This document shows, one piece after another, positions 37,276 through 46,778 of a stretch of 64,000 nucleotides of DNA. The stretch's first letter is position 1. Each line of letters opens with the position of its first letter. Under the pieces are notes generated by a model. It saw nothing but the letters and a program-made list of their open reading frames with translations, was not told the DNA's origin and ran no database searches. The DNA comes from JAOAGA01 sp964540515 (lineage in GTDB: Bacteria; CALINM01), in assembly GCA_964540515.1 (NCBI GenBank), contig CAZIMS010000011.1, positions 1-64,000 on the forward strand, in the 5' to 3' direction. The position numbers and the translations under genes were made by a program.

Positions 37276-37384
37276 TTACTTTCCTGCTTTGAGTTTGGCT
37301 AACCGTTTTTCGTATTTTTTTTGATGTTCTCCCATTCCTTGCCTGCTTTCTTTGAATAAGTAATCGTTTGATTCTGTCAACCAT
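37276..37384 (-). pseudogene. Small coiled protein gene with two compensating one-base losses
   Basis: An AAGGAG stands four bases before an ATG at 37384. The frame as written soon goes wrong. Adding one C after GTTGAC and one A in the following run of eight A restores 36 residues: MVDQNQTITYSKKAGKEWEN, then a lysine-rich helix ending in KLKAGK. As written, a 34-residue frame from the TTG at 37380 is open to the same stop, so an altered small protein could still be made. Function unknown; it lies between a lipoprotein gene and a secreted FecR-like gene. Confidence 0.45.
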
Positions 37385-37392
37385 TCTACTCC

Positions 37393-37818
37393 TTATTTAT
37401 GCGTAATTTGCAACTCCGCCTCCAGTTTTTTACCATCTTTTGTGGTTGTAGTTGCGGTCACAAAAGCCACAGCAGAGATTGGGCTTACAACCTTTACAGT
37501 TACTACATGACCTGTGGTCGGATTTACCTCTAACTCGCTATCAGCTTTCCAATTAACTACAACATCTGCTGGTAGTTCAAACCATTTTCCATTATCACTG
37601 CCGCGAGCATATAATACCACACTTTCACCAACAGCGAGTTTGGCGACGCTAATAGGCACCCCGCTCATTTGTTTTGCGTCTCTGGTCACATTAAGTCCTG
37701 TTAGGGTTCGTGGACCTACTTCTTTTGCGACTTGTTTAACTGTGCCCAATTGTGCACAACCAATCATAAGCGCGGTAATTAAAATTACCGCAATCGTTAA
37801 GGTAACTTTGCTTTTCAT
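37393..37818 (-). CDS. Small lipoprotein with Ig-like beta domain
   Basis: The 141-residue protein has a signal peptide with lipobox (LMIGC at 17-21). The rest looks like one bacterial Ig-like (Big) beta-sandwich (VVVNWKADSELEVNPTTGHVVTVKV, shown here in part: NWKADSELEVNPTTG). It should be anchored to a membrane on the periplasmic side. A good AAGGAG lies before the ATG. It begins the leftward cassette of small secreted proteins. Specific function not recognised. Confidence 0.7.
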   Translation of the reverse strand: MKSKVTLTIAVILITALMIGCAQLGTVKQVAKEVGPRTLTGLNVTRDAKQMSGVPISVAKLAVGESVVLYARGSDNGKWFELPADVVVNWKADSELEVNPTTGHVVTVKVVSPISAVAFVTATTTTKDGKKLEAELQITHK

Positions 37819-37887
37819 AGTTTTTTCTCCTTTTATAGTTTTGTTTTTCCTTTCACTTCTTTTACATCCTGGAAAGGATTAGGGATG

Positions 37888-37931
37888 AGCAACTGAGTAA
37901 ATTTTTATACTCGCTTCGTTCCGTAGTTGCT
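37888..37931. repeat. Imperfect nested inverted repeat upstream of the lipoprotein gene
   Basis: AGCAACT (37888-37894) pairs with AGTTGCT (37925-37931). Inside it GAGTA (37895-37899) pairs with TACTC (37908-37912). It lies about 70 bases upstream of the Ig-like lipoprotein gene and may be part of its leader or a small dispersed element. Confidence 0.35.
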
Positions 37932-37962
37932 AGCCTGAATGATTTGAGTTTTTTGTTTTTCT

Positions 37963-38364
37963 TCACATCACCTCCTTAATTGGTCTACTTTTTCTAGTAG
38001 CCAATGAGTTTATCCGTTGAAATAAATCTTTTGATGGTGATTGAATTTTATATAAGAGGTTATTTATTGTGTTTGATTGTGTTTCTATAAATGAATGAAA
38101 TTGTTTGTTCCCCATTGAAAAAAGATGTTTTTTTGAAAAACCTATAGCTATCCCAAGTCTGTACTTGTATTCATAAGTTTTAAAAAAATTCTTATAAGCA
38201 ATGAAAAAATAAGGGTTTCTTGAAATATTATTAATTAAGGGGTTTTTATAAAGACTTGATTTGCATTTACCAGCAAGCTTTTTATTACCTCTGTCGCAAG
38301 AATAAAGTAATTCTATTATTCCTTCCAATTTTTTGAGCATTTTATTAATTAGCATTTCTTCCAT
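37963..38364 (-). CDS. Unknown small protein
   Basis: I do not recognise this 133-residue protein. It is basic and helical, rich in Lys, Asn, Ile and Phe, with no signal peptide, membrane helix or motif I can name. Base composition is even more A+T-rich than the surroundings. No strong ribosome binding site is seen at the first ATG. It sits next to a gene-poor stretch, and could be a transferred or decaying gene, or a chance frame. Confidence 0.35.
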   Translation of the reverse strand: MEEMLINKMLKKLEGIIELLYSCDRGNKKLAGKCKSSLYKNPLINNISRNPYFFIAYKNFFKTYEYKYRLGIAIGFSKKHLFSMGNKQFHSFIETQSNTINNLLYKIQSPSKDLFQRINSLATRKSRPIKEVM

Positions 38365-39132
38365 AATTAATTCATCTCAAAACTTGGTATAATTATTAAA
38401 AATTTTTAAATTTTACAACATAAATAAAAACCTATAGCTCAAATTTTGAATCAAGACTGAAATAATCTCAGTAATTAGGTTCGAAAGCTTCTACAATATC
38501 CCTTAGAACAAATAAAAGTTTCAGCTAACTTAGGGAATTAGTAAAAAATCTCTTCCCAACATCAATCGTCCCATCGCCTTAAAATATTTTTGCTCCACTT
38601 TCGTCCGGTAATAAATAACTACAGGGATACTACTTAATGATTTTTTTCTCTTTTCTGTCTCAGTTTATACAAAGAGTAATGTAGAAGGATGTATGTGAGT
38701 TTGAGATCTATGTTTAGATAATATTGGATTTTCTAAATATACAACTATAAAATTTGATCCTTTATAAAGATTAACCATAATAGTATATAAACTATTTTTT
38801 GTTATTTTGTCAAATTTTATTTTAATAGTCCCTAAATATGCTATTTAAGGTTTTTATTAGATAAATAGTGCTAAATAACAGAGGGTAAGAATGGAAAGAG
38901 ATAGAGAAAGAAATCAATAATGCATTGATAATTAGGGTTAAGCTCTATCTAATGTATTGAGCAAAATAGTTAATTAGACCCATATTTTAGTAGCTTATTA
39001 GATATGAATTTTAGTTTATAAAGATTCAGATCCTCTATTTTTTGTAAAACTGATGAGACCTTTTGTTTAGCGGTAAAACTTTTATTAAATAGTAAGATTT
39101 GTTATGACAGATTATAGGATATATTTGAACTT
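38365..39132. other. Gene-poor A+T-rich stretch with a possible gene remnant
   Basis: No complete gene is visible in these 768 bases. On the minus strand, about 38530-38660, a frame without a start reads IPVVIYYRTKVEQKYFKAMG and continues RLMLGRDF to a stop. It has the look of a true protein tail and may be the remnant of a lost gene. The rest shows no repeat, tRNA or promoter I can support. Confidence 0.35.
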
Positions 39133-40227
39133 TTATTTAAATACATTTATATTGTACTCAATATTTTTTATCTCAATTTTACCATATGTGAAGTCGCCAA
39201 CAGGGTAATGCCAAATCGCTTCTCCATAGGTCGGCAGGTTGTAGCCGTTTATTTTTTTGTAGTTTGAAAGTGGCGTCGAAAAACGATATTTTTTCATATC
39301 ACCAACAGCCCATCTATCTTCAGATACAAAATTTACTAACTGCCCTTCCTTGTTAAAGTAAAGAGTGGCACTTATGGAAATACCACGGTTGGTAAAAGTA
39401 GCCTTCACTGTTAAATCATCTATCTTTTCCCATGTAATTCTTTTATCAATTAATGTAGCTGGCGCAAGTAAACACATATCATTGAGTAGGGTTACCGTAT
39501 CTGAGATGTCCATCACAGTCCCACTATGTTTGACTACTGATAAAAGCCCAAAGAGACGGATATCCATCATGGCATTACCATCGATGTATCGGTGATATCC
39601 TGGCACGGTGATTCCAAAAATACGGGCTTTCATAAAAAATAATCGGGCAGGTTCGTCATAAAAGTTGTACTGCTCTGAAATAAATGGAAAAAAGTCCTTG
39701 TCTTTGTCTCGCATTTGGCCAGTCAATAGAGCACGCATAGTGATAACTTTAGGTTTGCCAATGACACCAACGTAATTCAAATAACGTTGAACTGGCTGTG
39801 GCAAAGACCTAATATCCGCTTCGGTTAATATTTCCATTGGCAAGGATTTTACCCTATTTAGACCATTTTGGACATCCTCTTTGTAGCCACGCTCAAAAAG
39901 AAGGTTACCAAGATTTAAAAGAGCTATTACCAAAATAATAACATTTGGGATTGTGCCGAATTTACCATCCTGCCAAAAGATGACAACGAGAGTTTGTGAT
40001 AGAATTACTGAAACAATGGCAATGGCCCACCACCAAGGGCTTTTGAATGCATAAGTAATAGCTGTGATAACAAACATTAAAGAGCTTGTCAACCACAGAA
40101 TGCCAAAAGGTCGGGCAATTTTCTGTGTAAGTCCAGCGATGTTAGCCATTTCAAATGCTTTATAGAAGCCCAAAAGGTGAATCAAGCCGTGAATAACTAC
40201 AATCCCTATGAATATCAGTCTTGCCAT
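39133..40227 (-). CDS. DUF6544-type protein with four N-terminal membrane helices
   Basis: The 364-residue protein starts with about four membrane helices (4-25, 40-60, 65-88, 93-112). A soluble domain follows, with the features LPQPVQRYLNYVGVIGKP, ISEQYNFYDEPARLFFM and FTYGKIEIKNIEYN, as in the DUF6544 family. Its molecular function is unknown. It is isolated, with gene-poor DNA on both sides, and its DNA looks slightly richer in G+C than the core genes, so acquisition by transfer is plausible. Confidence 0.7.
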   Translation of the reverse strand: MARLIFIGIVVIHGLIHLLGFYKAFEMANIAGLTQKIARPFGILWLTSSLMFVITAITYAFKSPWWWAIAIVSVILSQTLVVIFWQDGKFGTIPNVIILVIALLNLGNLLFERGYKEDVQNGLNRVKSLPMEILTEADIRSLPQPVQRYLNYVGVIGKPKVITMRALLTGQMRDKDKDFFPFISEQYNFYDEPARLFFMKARIFGITVPGYHRYIDGNAMMDIRLFGLLSVVKHSGTVMDISDTVTLLNDMCLLAPATLIDKRITWEKIDDLTVKATFTNRGISISATLYFNKEGQLVNFVSEDRWAVGDMKKYRFSTPLSNYKKINGYNLPTYGEAIWHYPVGDFTYGKIEIKNIEYNINVFK

Positions 40228-40453
40228 TTTCTCTCATTAGTTAGAGTATTTACTTTAATCTAACAAACATTTCTTTTTAAGCTTACTAAACTTTTAAAAC
40301 ATAACAACACTATTGTCAACCGAGATATTATAGACCTTGCTAAGGGAAGATAAAGAAGATTTATAGAGAGAACTAAAATTAAAAGAAAAGCGACAATGAG
40401 AGGATAAGCAGAGATAACTTCTCTTAAGACATAAGATAAAGAACATAAAAAAG

Positions 40454-41020
40454 TTATTTTAGATAGGGCAACATAAACTTAAAATCTTCCGTACCTGCTC
40501 TCTCAAGAAGCTTAAAGATTAAAATCTCAGTCGTTAAAATATTAGCCCCCATATTTTCCATCGCCCTTAATCCATAATTCCAGTCAACCTTAAATCTACT
40601 TCCTACTGCATCGGCAGGTAGGTAAACCTTTTTTCCCCTTAAGATTAAATCATAGCAGGTCTGTAAAACACAGATATGGGCTTCTATGCCAATAAGTACA
40701 ATATCTCTCTTGTTCAAGTTAGTTAATTTTTCTTCAAAACCATCGGCACAGACTCCTGAAAAACAGTTTTTAATTATAGGCAGATAACTATCTCCTAAGG
40801 CCTCTTTTATCTCTGCGTTTGTTGGACCTATTCCCTTTGGGTATTGCTCTAAAACAATGATGGGATAGTTTTTATGTTTGAAGTATCTAATGATAGTTGA
40901 TGATTTTTGTATAACTTTATCTCTAATCTCTTCTTTGAATGCCTTTAATAAGTTATCCTGAATATCTACGACTATCAGTGCAAGCTCTTCTTTTTGGGGA
41001 AAAAAATTTCTTAATTCCAT
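40454..41020 (-). CDS. Isochorismatase-family hydrolase
   Basis: The 188-residue cysteine hydrolase has the usual catalytic triad: aspartate in LIVVDIQDN, lysine in PIIKNCFS and cysteine in GIEAHICVLQTC. The YcaC-like subgroup acts on amides, but the true substrate cannot be named from sequence. Leftward orientation, followed upstream by the Crp/Fnr regulator gene 33 bases away. Good ribosome site (AGGAGGG). Confidence 0.85.
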   Translation of the reverse strand: MELRNFFPQKEELALIVVDIQDNLLKAFKEEIRDKVIQKSSTIIRYFKHKNYPIIVLEQYPKGIGPTNAEIKEALGDSYLPIIKNCFSGVCADGFEEKLTNLNKRDIVLIGIEAHICVLQTCYDLILRGKKVYLPADAVGSRFKVDWNYGLRAMENMGANILTTEILIFKLLERAGTEDFKFMLPYLK

Positions 41021-41053
41021 AGACCCCTCCTAAAAATTTTTTTGCTAAAATTT

Positions 41054-41683
41054 TTATTTGATAAATATTTTTATATCGCTCTTGTCGTAATCTATAAAAC
41101 CTTTATCTTTAAGATGTTTTAGCTCTCGGTTGAGATTTTCTCTTGTACATCCAACAAAGGCTGCCAGATCTCCCTGAGTAAAATCTATTTTCAACTGATA
41201 GTAACTACCCCTATCGATACCTTTTAATTTTGATAATTTTATTAGTTTGTTTAATACTCTCGAGGTTAGATTTGCAAAGATAGTGTCTTGAACAAAATCG
41301 TTTAGTTCTCTTATTCTGATAGAAAAAATCTTGACGATTTGTAAAAGCATATCAGGTCTTTCTCTTAGAAAGCTTATAAAACATTTGCCATCAAGCTCAT
41401 ATACCTTTGATGTTGTCATAGGGATGGCGCAGGCTGATCTTGGTTTTTTGTCAAAGACTGACATCTCACCAAATATGTCTCCTTCCTGAAATATTGCAAA
41501 TATAAGCTCTTTGCCTTCTTCAGAGTAATTTACAATTTTTACGGTGCCTTTACTTATAAGATATACACTATTGCCCTCATCTTCCCTATAAAAAATTGGC
41601 ACATCCTTTTCATAACTCTTCAAAACCCCTTTTTTAAAGAAGAGTTCTTTCATATCATATGAAAAATTGCTCTCACAGTTCAT
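41054..41683 (-). CDS. Crp/Fnr-family transcription regulator
   Basis: The 209-residue protein has a cyclic-nucleotide-binding-like beta-barrel (about 20-130; EGDIFGEMSVFDKKPRSACA), a long dimer helix and a winged helix-turn-helix (DFTQGDLAAFVGCTRENLNRE). It does not have the four-cysteine amino end of FNR, although a cysteine lies at residue 3. Its ligand is unknown. It follows the metallo-hydrolase gene by about ten bases and may regulate this small operon. Confidence 0.88.
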   Translation of the reverse strand: MNCESNFSYDMKELFFKKGVLKSYEKDVPIFYREDEGNSVYLISKGTVKIVNYSEEGKELIFAIFQEGDIFGEMSVFDKKPRSACAIPMTTSKVYELDGKCFISFLRERPDMLLQIVKIFSIRIRELNDFVQDTIFANLTSRVLNKLIKLSKLKGIDRGSYYQLKIDFTQGDLAAFVGCTRENLNRELKHLKDKGFIDYDKSDIKIFIK

Positions 41684-41693
41684 AAAAACTCCC

Positions 41694-42314
41694 TTAACTT
41701 CTTTCTTTTATAACTATCCTAACTTTTCCTTCTAAGGCTTTTTTAAATTTAAGGGCATCTTCTTCAGAACCAACTATGCTACCGTAATGCATTGGTATAG
41801 CAATATCTGGCATAATATCTAATACTGCCAAAACAGCCTCTTCTACAGTCATTACATAGGTACCAGACACAGGCACTAAGGCTATGTTAACTTTAAAATT
41901 TTTCATCTCTGGAATCCTATCGGTATCCCCTGCATGGTATATCTTAACCCCACCAACGTTTAGAATAAAGCCAAGCCAGCCATTTGCCTTTGGGTGGAAT
42001 TTTTTATCAATATTATAGGCCGGTACCATCTCTATCTCAATATCATCAATGTTTATTATATCTCCAACCTTAACAACCCTTTTTTGTCCTCCAAGGGTTG
42101 AGAGACTCTCATAAACTCCAACTAATATTGTATTATCTTTGATAATCTTATTTAAATCTTCTTGAGATGTATGATCAAAATGGGGATGGGTAAGTAGGAT
42201 AATATCTGCTTTTTCCTTTCCCTCTTTAATCTCATAGGGATCAATATATATAACTTTGTCCTTGTATTTAATCTTGAAGGCATCATGGCCAAGCCAAAAT
42301 ATATTATCCAACAT
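41694..42314 (-). CDS. Metallo-beta-lactamase-fold hydrolase (UlaG-like)
   Basis: The protein (206 residues) has the metal motif LLTHPHFDHTSQ and the later ligands HAGDTD and MHYGS. Members of this group act on phosphodiester or lactone substrates; the exact one is not known. I choose the ATG at 42314, since GGAGG lies eight bases before it, while the in-frame ATG at 42320 is only two bases away. It lies upstream of the Crp/Fnr gene. Confidence 0.83.
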   Translation of the reverse strand: MLDNIFWLGHDAFKIKYKDKVIYIDPYEIKEGKEKADIILLTHPHFDHTSQEDLNKIIKDNTILVGVYESLSTLGGQKRVVKVGDIINIDDIEIEMVPAYNIDKKFHPKANGWLGFILNVGGVKIYHAGDTDRIPEMKNFKVNIALVPVSGTYVMTVEEAVLAVLDIMPDIAIPMHYGSIVGSEEDALKFKKALEGKVRIVIKERS

Positions 42315-42466
42315 AGTCATTACCTCCTTCGAGTATGGCTAGTTAGTAAAAAAATTAAGAAAAGTGTCATAATAACTTTTTCTTGTTCACTAAACTTTTT
42401 AAATAGAATTTAATACCATTCTAACATATATAATAGTTGCTAAAAATAGAAAATAATTACCCTCCA

Positions 42467-43309
42467 TCATTGTCTAACTTCTCTAAAAAATTTCTTTAAA
42501 TTTCTGATATTTGCCTTATCCATATCATTTTCCTTTGGAGTTTCTAATATCAATGGAAGACTCGAAAAAAAACCATGTTTTATTAAATTTGAAAAACCTT
42601 GAGTTCCTATCTCTCCTTTTCCAATATGCCAATGCCTATCTTTCTTTGAGTTACAGGGATACTTAGAATCGTTAACATGTAGGAGAACGACCCTTTTATC
42701 AAGATTTCTGTCTTTTAAAGCTTCATAAAACTTATCTATCTCTCCTTCCAATCTTAGGTTAATTCCACCAGCAAAGAGATGACATGTATCGATACATATA
42801 CCTACTTTTTCTTCAAAACCCAATAATACATCTCTTATCTCTTTTATGTCTTTACCGATATCGTTCTTTCTGCCAGCAGAGTTTTCAAGGATGATCTTTG
42901 CATCAGGAAAAATTGAAAAGACCTCTTTTAATGAACTTTTTATGCTTTTTATCCCTTCTATTATATTCTCATTACTTCCCATATGTATTACATAGTTATA
43001 GACACTAATCTTTACAAGCTCTTTTAAATCTGAGATGACTCTTTCAAGAGATTTTTTTCTTAGGTCCTTATCTGATGTAGCGAGATTAACAAGATATGGT
43101 GCATGAGCAGTGATAAATCTAAATTTTTGGGCATATCTCTTAAACAAATCAATATCTTCATCCTTTATCTGTATATTTTTCCATATTACAGGGGAACCAA
43201 GAAAAAACTGAAAAACATTGATTTTTAAGTCTTCTGCTGTATAAAAAAGCTTCTCAAAGCCACCGCTAATAGAAAGGTGGACACCAATTAAAGGCTTATT
43301 GATCTTCAT
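42467..43309 (-). CDS. nfo: Endonuclease IV
   Basis: The 280-residue AP endonuclease repairs abasic sites using three zinc ions. Ligand motifs are present in order: GVHLSISGG, TAHAPYLVN, HMGS, ILENSAG, CIDTCHLFAGG, LLHVNDSK, DRHWHIGKGEIG and LETPKE. Its start overlaps the end of the slt gene by 14 bases. Length is normal. Confidence 0.95.
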   Translation of the reverse strand: MKINKPLIGVHLSISGGFEKLFYTAEDLKINVFQFFLGSPVIWKNIQIKDEDIDLFKRYAQKFRFITAHAPYLVNLATSDKDLRKKSLERVISDLKELVKISVYNYVIHMGSNENIIEGIKSIKSSLKEVFSIFPDAKIILENSAGRKNDIGKDIKEIRDVLLGFEEKVGICIDTCHLFAGGINLRLEGEIDKFYEALKDRNLDKRVVLLHVNDSKYPCNSKKDRHWHIGKGEIGTQGFSNLIKHGFFSSLPLILETPKENDMDKANIRNLKKFFREVRQ

Positions 43310-45065
43310 AAAGATTTTTATATATAAGGTAAGACCTCATCACCTTTTTCACATAATTTCTGGTCTCAAGAAAGGGTATATTTTCTATAAACTCATCTAT
43401 GTCTCTATAGTTTTCCATCAACCATTTCTCTACATTATGCTCACCTGCGTTATAGGCAGAGACAGCTTCTTCTATGTGTTTAAAATTTTTCAACAGAAAC
43501 CTTAAGTATCTAACCCCAATATCTATATTCTTATATTCTTTAAAAAGTTCTTCTTCAGTAATATTTTTATCGTACCTCTTTGCTGTGGGATATATAATCT
43601 GCATTAGACCATAGGCCTTTGCCGTTGATATAGCATTTTTTCTAAAATGACTCTCCTCTCTCATCACAGCAAGGATAAGAAGAGGATCTACGTTATTTTT
43701 TTTAGCCTCATTAAAAATCAAATCGTAATACGCTAAGGGATATTTGAGATATATATCTTTTAACCTTAAACCTACTTTTAATAAATAATCATAAAGCTTA
43801 AGCTCTCTAAGATAATCAACAAGATAGATCTCTTCATTACTATTTTTATTTAGATAGTACACCAACTCTTCTTTGGCTTCATCAATCATATTGAATAATA
43901 AGAGAGCTTCTAACCTTTTATTAACTTTTTTGGTATAAGATTTACTTTCCCTTTGTTTAAGTCTTTTTTTTCTGAGATAGTAATAATCTTCCTCTTCGGT
44001 AAGCTGGTTATAATAAACATTACCATCTTCTCCTTTATACTCTTTAACCTTACCAAGCCAAAAGAGGTATTTGTCTTTCTTATAGTTTTTAGAAAGCTCA
44101 GACAATCTTTCGTAAGCTCTATCTAAATCCCCCAATCTTATAAACAATAAGGCTTCATTCCATAAAACTATCTCTCTATTTTGTGAAAAATCCTCTTTAA
44201 GCTTACTAAAAACGTTAAGGGCTTCATTAAAGTCTTTATCTTTTTTCTTAATATTGGCGTATAACAAATACAAATCAAAAAAATTTTTATCTTCTTTTTT
44301 ATATAAATTCTCTACATCTTTAAGAAAGTTTTCTTTTTCTCCTATTCTTAAGAGGCTTAATAGGTACAACTGCTTTAACTCTGAGTCTTTCTCTTCTTTT
44401 GTAAGCTCAATTACACTTTTGTATCTTTTGGTTTTAAAAAGGCTCTTTATTAGATACCGCCTTTCCTCTCTACTGGAAAAAGGTGTAAGCCTATTAAGCT
44501 CAACTATCTCATCAAAAAACTTTTTATCATAGAGTTTTTTTATAACCTCAAATCCTTCTTCTTCGCTTAATTCTTCCTTTATTTCTCTTAACTTTTTATA
44601 GGCCCTTAAGGTATAGCTATCAGCAGATTTAAATAGGTATTTTAGTAACTTAATGGCTTTTTCTTTTCTCTCTTTCTTATCACTATCTAAAAAGTTAACA
44701 GCTACCTTATAACTTATCTCATGGTCAAAGGGAAATTTTGAAAAATAAGCATCAAAATATTCTGAAAAGTTGTTGTCTTCTTTCTTTAATTTTAGTTCCA
44801 GAAGCCTTTTAAAAGCCTTTCTATAGTTTGGAGTATCAGGATAGTTATCAATTATGTTTTCATAAATTTTTATTGCTTCATCGTCATCATAACTTTCTAA
44901 AGCTCTACCTCTTTCAAATAAAAAATAATCATCTACAAGATATTTAGCCTTCTTAATCTCCCAGGAGGTTAAATTTTCAAAGACATCTCTTGTATTAACG
45001 CTTTGGGCTTTAAGATTATTATTAAGGAATATGAAAATTAAGATAAAAACAATTTTTTTAAACAT
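43296..45065 (-). CDS. Soluble lytic murein transglycosylase (Slt70-like)
   Basis: The 589-residue periplasmic protein has a signal peptide (1-20), a long superhelical region of TPR-like helices (about 40-430) and a carboxy-terminal SLT domain. The catalytic glutamate is in LAVMREESHFRKNA, with YGLMQIIYPTA and AVSAYNAGEHNV. It cleaves peptidoglycan exolytically. It overlaps rsmA (8 bases) and nfo (14 bases), so the three are one transcript. It is the second lytic transglycosylase in the window, of a different type from the one at 31.4 kb. Confidence 0.9.
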   Translation of the reverse strand: MFKKIVFILIFIFLNNNLKAQSVNTRDVFENLTSWEIKKAKYLVDDYFLFERGRALESYDDDEAIKIYENIIDNYPDTPNYRKAFKRLLELKLKKEDNNFSEYFDAYFSKFPFDHEISYKVAVNFLDSDKKERKEKAIKLLKYLFKSADSYTLRAYKKLREIKEELSEEEGFEVIKKLYDKKFFDEIVELNRLTPFSSREERRYLIKSLFKTKRYKSVIELTKEEKDSELKQLYLLSLLRIGEKENFLKDVENLYKKEDKNFFDLYLLYANIKKKDKDFNEALNVFSKLKEDFSQNREIVLWNEALLFIRLGDLDRAYERLSELSKNYKKDKYLFWLGKVKEYKGEDGNVYYNQLTEEEDYYYLRKKRLKQRESKSYTKKVNKRLEALLLFNMIDEAKEELVYYLNKNSNEEIYLVDYLRELKLYDYLLKVGLRLKDIYLKYPLAYYDLIFNEAKKNNVDPLLILAVMREESHFRKNAISTAKAYGLMQIIYPTAKRYDKNITEEELFKEYKNIDIGVRYLRFLLKNFKHIEEAVSAYNAGEHNVEKWLMENYRDIDEFIENIPFLETRNYVKKVMRSYLIYKNLYEDQ

Positions 45066-45828
45066 TTTTAGACAAACTCATCATAAACTCTGCCATCTCT
45101 TCATAAGTACTTAGGGTTATCTCTTCTGGTCTTATGTTTTTTTGTAGATTAAACCTTTTTAGTAGAACCTCTGCTAAATCCCCATAGTGTTTTTTCATAT
45201 TATTATAAAAGGTTTTTCTTCTCATTGAAAAGGAATGTTTTGCTATCTCTCTTAAGACCTCTCCTTTTTTGTAGTCCACATCTTTTTTTATAAATGTAAT
45301 AAAGACAGAGTCAACCTCAGGAGGGGGTAAGAAGGAAGATTTTTTTACCATAAAATCTATCATGCAATGACAATAAAAGTTACACATAATAGTTAATATC
45401 CCATAGTTTTTAGTCCCTTCCTTTGAGACTATTCTTTCCCCAACCTCTTTTTGGATTAGGAGACCAAACTTATCTATATTTTTTGACTCTATAAGTTTAA
45501 AAATAATAGGTGTTGTGATGTAATAGGGGATGTTCCCGATTGCTAATCTCACTGGCAAAGCCTCTATATTTAGAGCAAGTATGTCTCTATGAATTATATG
45601 GACATTAGAAAAGCTTTTAAATTTTTGCAAAAGGTACTCATATAAATAGTTATCGTACTCAACAGAAAAAACCTCTTTATAATAGACCGCAAGAAGCTCT
45701 GTTAAAGGACCTCTGCCTCCACCTATCTCTAAAATTTTTTTCTCCTTATCAGGTTCAAAGGCTTCAATGATTTTTCTCAAAATATTTTTATCAAAGAGAA
45801 AATGTTGCCCAAGTCTTCTTTTTCCCAT
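45058..45828 (-). CDS. rsmA: 16S rRNA dimethyladenosine transferase
   Basis: The 256-residue enzyme dimethylates two adenosines near the 3' end of 16S rRNA. It has LGQHFLFDKNIL, the SAM motif ILEIGGGRGPLTELL, and the catalytic IGNIPYYITTPI (an NxPY form). The last domain has the expected FSMRRKTFYNNM. No ribosome site is clear, and a TACATT lies six bases before the ATG. First of three overlapping genes; divergent from the SurA-like gene. Confidence 0.94.
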   Translation of the reverse strand: MGKRRLGQHFLFDKNILRKIIEAFEPDKEKKILEIGGGRGPLTELLAVYYKEVFSVEYDNYLYEYLLQKFKSFSNVHIIHRDILALNIEALPVRLAIGNIPYYITTPIIFKLIESKNIDKFGLLIQKEVGERIVSKEGTKNYGILTIMCNFYCHCMIDFMVKKSSFLPPPEVDSVFITFIKKDVDYKKGEVLREIAKHSFSMRRKTFYNNMKKHYGDLAEVLLKRFNLQKNIRPEEITLSTYEEMAEFMMSLSKNV

Positions 45829-45887
45829 AAAATTAATGTAATATATTGATTGATTAATTAGAAGAAAATTATTCTCAAGGAAGGGCT

Positions 45888-46778
45888 ATGACAAGACAAA
45901 AAGAGATAGCAGAGGTGAACGGAGAGCAGATCTATCAATGGCAGTTATACGACTCAATGGCTAACTACTCAAGAGAGGTACTAAAAAAGGATTTACAAGA
46001 TTTAACACCAACAGAGTATAGGGAAAGCAAAGAAGAGGCTCTTGAGAAGCTAATAGCCAGTGAGTTGCTTTTTTCAGAAGCACAAGATGCTGGCTTTACA
46101 GTTAGTGAGGAAGAGGTAGAACAGGCTATTACGGATTTTACGAATAACTTAAGGGAAAATTATAGTTTTGAGGATTATCTGAGAGATAGAGATTTATCGT
46201 TAGAAGATTTCAAAAAGGTTATTAGAAAACAGCTTATAAAGGAACGTTTTGTAGCCCAGATTATATCGAAGATCCCCGTCCCTACAAGCAAAGATGTAGA
46301 CTCATTCTATGAAAAGGTAAAGGATAAGCTTTGTTGCCCTCCTCAATTTGCCTTTTATGTATGCTATACATCAAAGCCTTCAGAGGCAGAAAAAGAAAGA
46401 TTTAAAAATGCTTTTGTTAATCTTGCCAACAAAAAGATGGAAAAAGATATAGCAGAATCAATTCTATCATCGGCTCCTCAGTTGTCAGCCAATTTTGTCT
46501 TCAGTAGCTATGAGAGAACATCACAAAGTCTGCCTAAGGAGATTATAGACCTTTTAATGAAGCTTGAGGAGACTCAGTTTTCTCCTATCTTCGAGGCAGA
46601 AGACGAGTTGTCAATATTTTATCTTTTTAAAAAGGAGATAAATAAACCACTTACAGAGGAGGATGGCAGGGAAGAGGCTAAAAAATATTTAGCCATAGTA
46701 AGGGTTAAAAAGGTATTAGATGCCTATATTGATAGTTTAAAAGATAAATATGATGTTAAGATTTTTCTGAATGAGTAA
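45888..46778 (+). CDS. SurA/PpiC-like protein without a signal peptide
   Basis: The 296-residue protein has the SurA-type amino domain (about 8-145; ITDFTNNLRENYSFEDYL and LKKVIR-like helices) and then a parvulin-like region that looks degenerate. It starts directly with MTRQKEIAEVNGEQIYQW, with no signal sequence, unlike periplasmic SurA. It may act in the cytoplasm, or the true start or export route differs. A strong AAGGAAGGG precedes this ATG, and no in-frame start is seen upstream. It overlaps the Nudix gene by eight bases. Function uncertain. Confidence 0.7.
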   Translation: MTRQKEIAEVNGEQIYQWQLYDSMANYSREVLKKDLQDLTPTEYRESKEEALEKLIASELLFSEAQDAGFTVSEEEVEQAITDFTNNLRENYSFEDYLRDRDLSLEDFKKVIRKQLIKERFVAQIISKIPVPTSKDVDSFYEKVKDKLCCPPQFAFYVCYTSKPSEAEKERFKNAFVNLANKKMEKDIAESILSSAPQLSANFVFSSYERTSQSLPKEIIDLLMKLEETQFSPIFEAEDELSIFYLFKKEINKPLTEEDGREEAKKYLAIVRVKKVLDAYIDSLKDKYDVKIFLNE

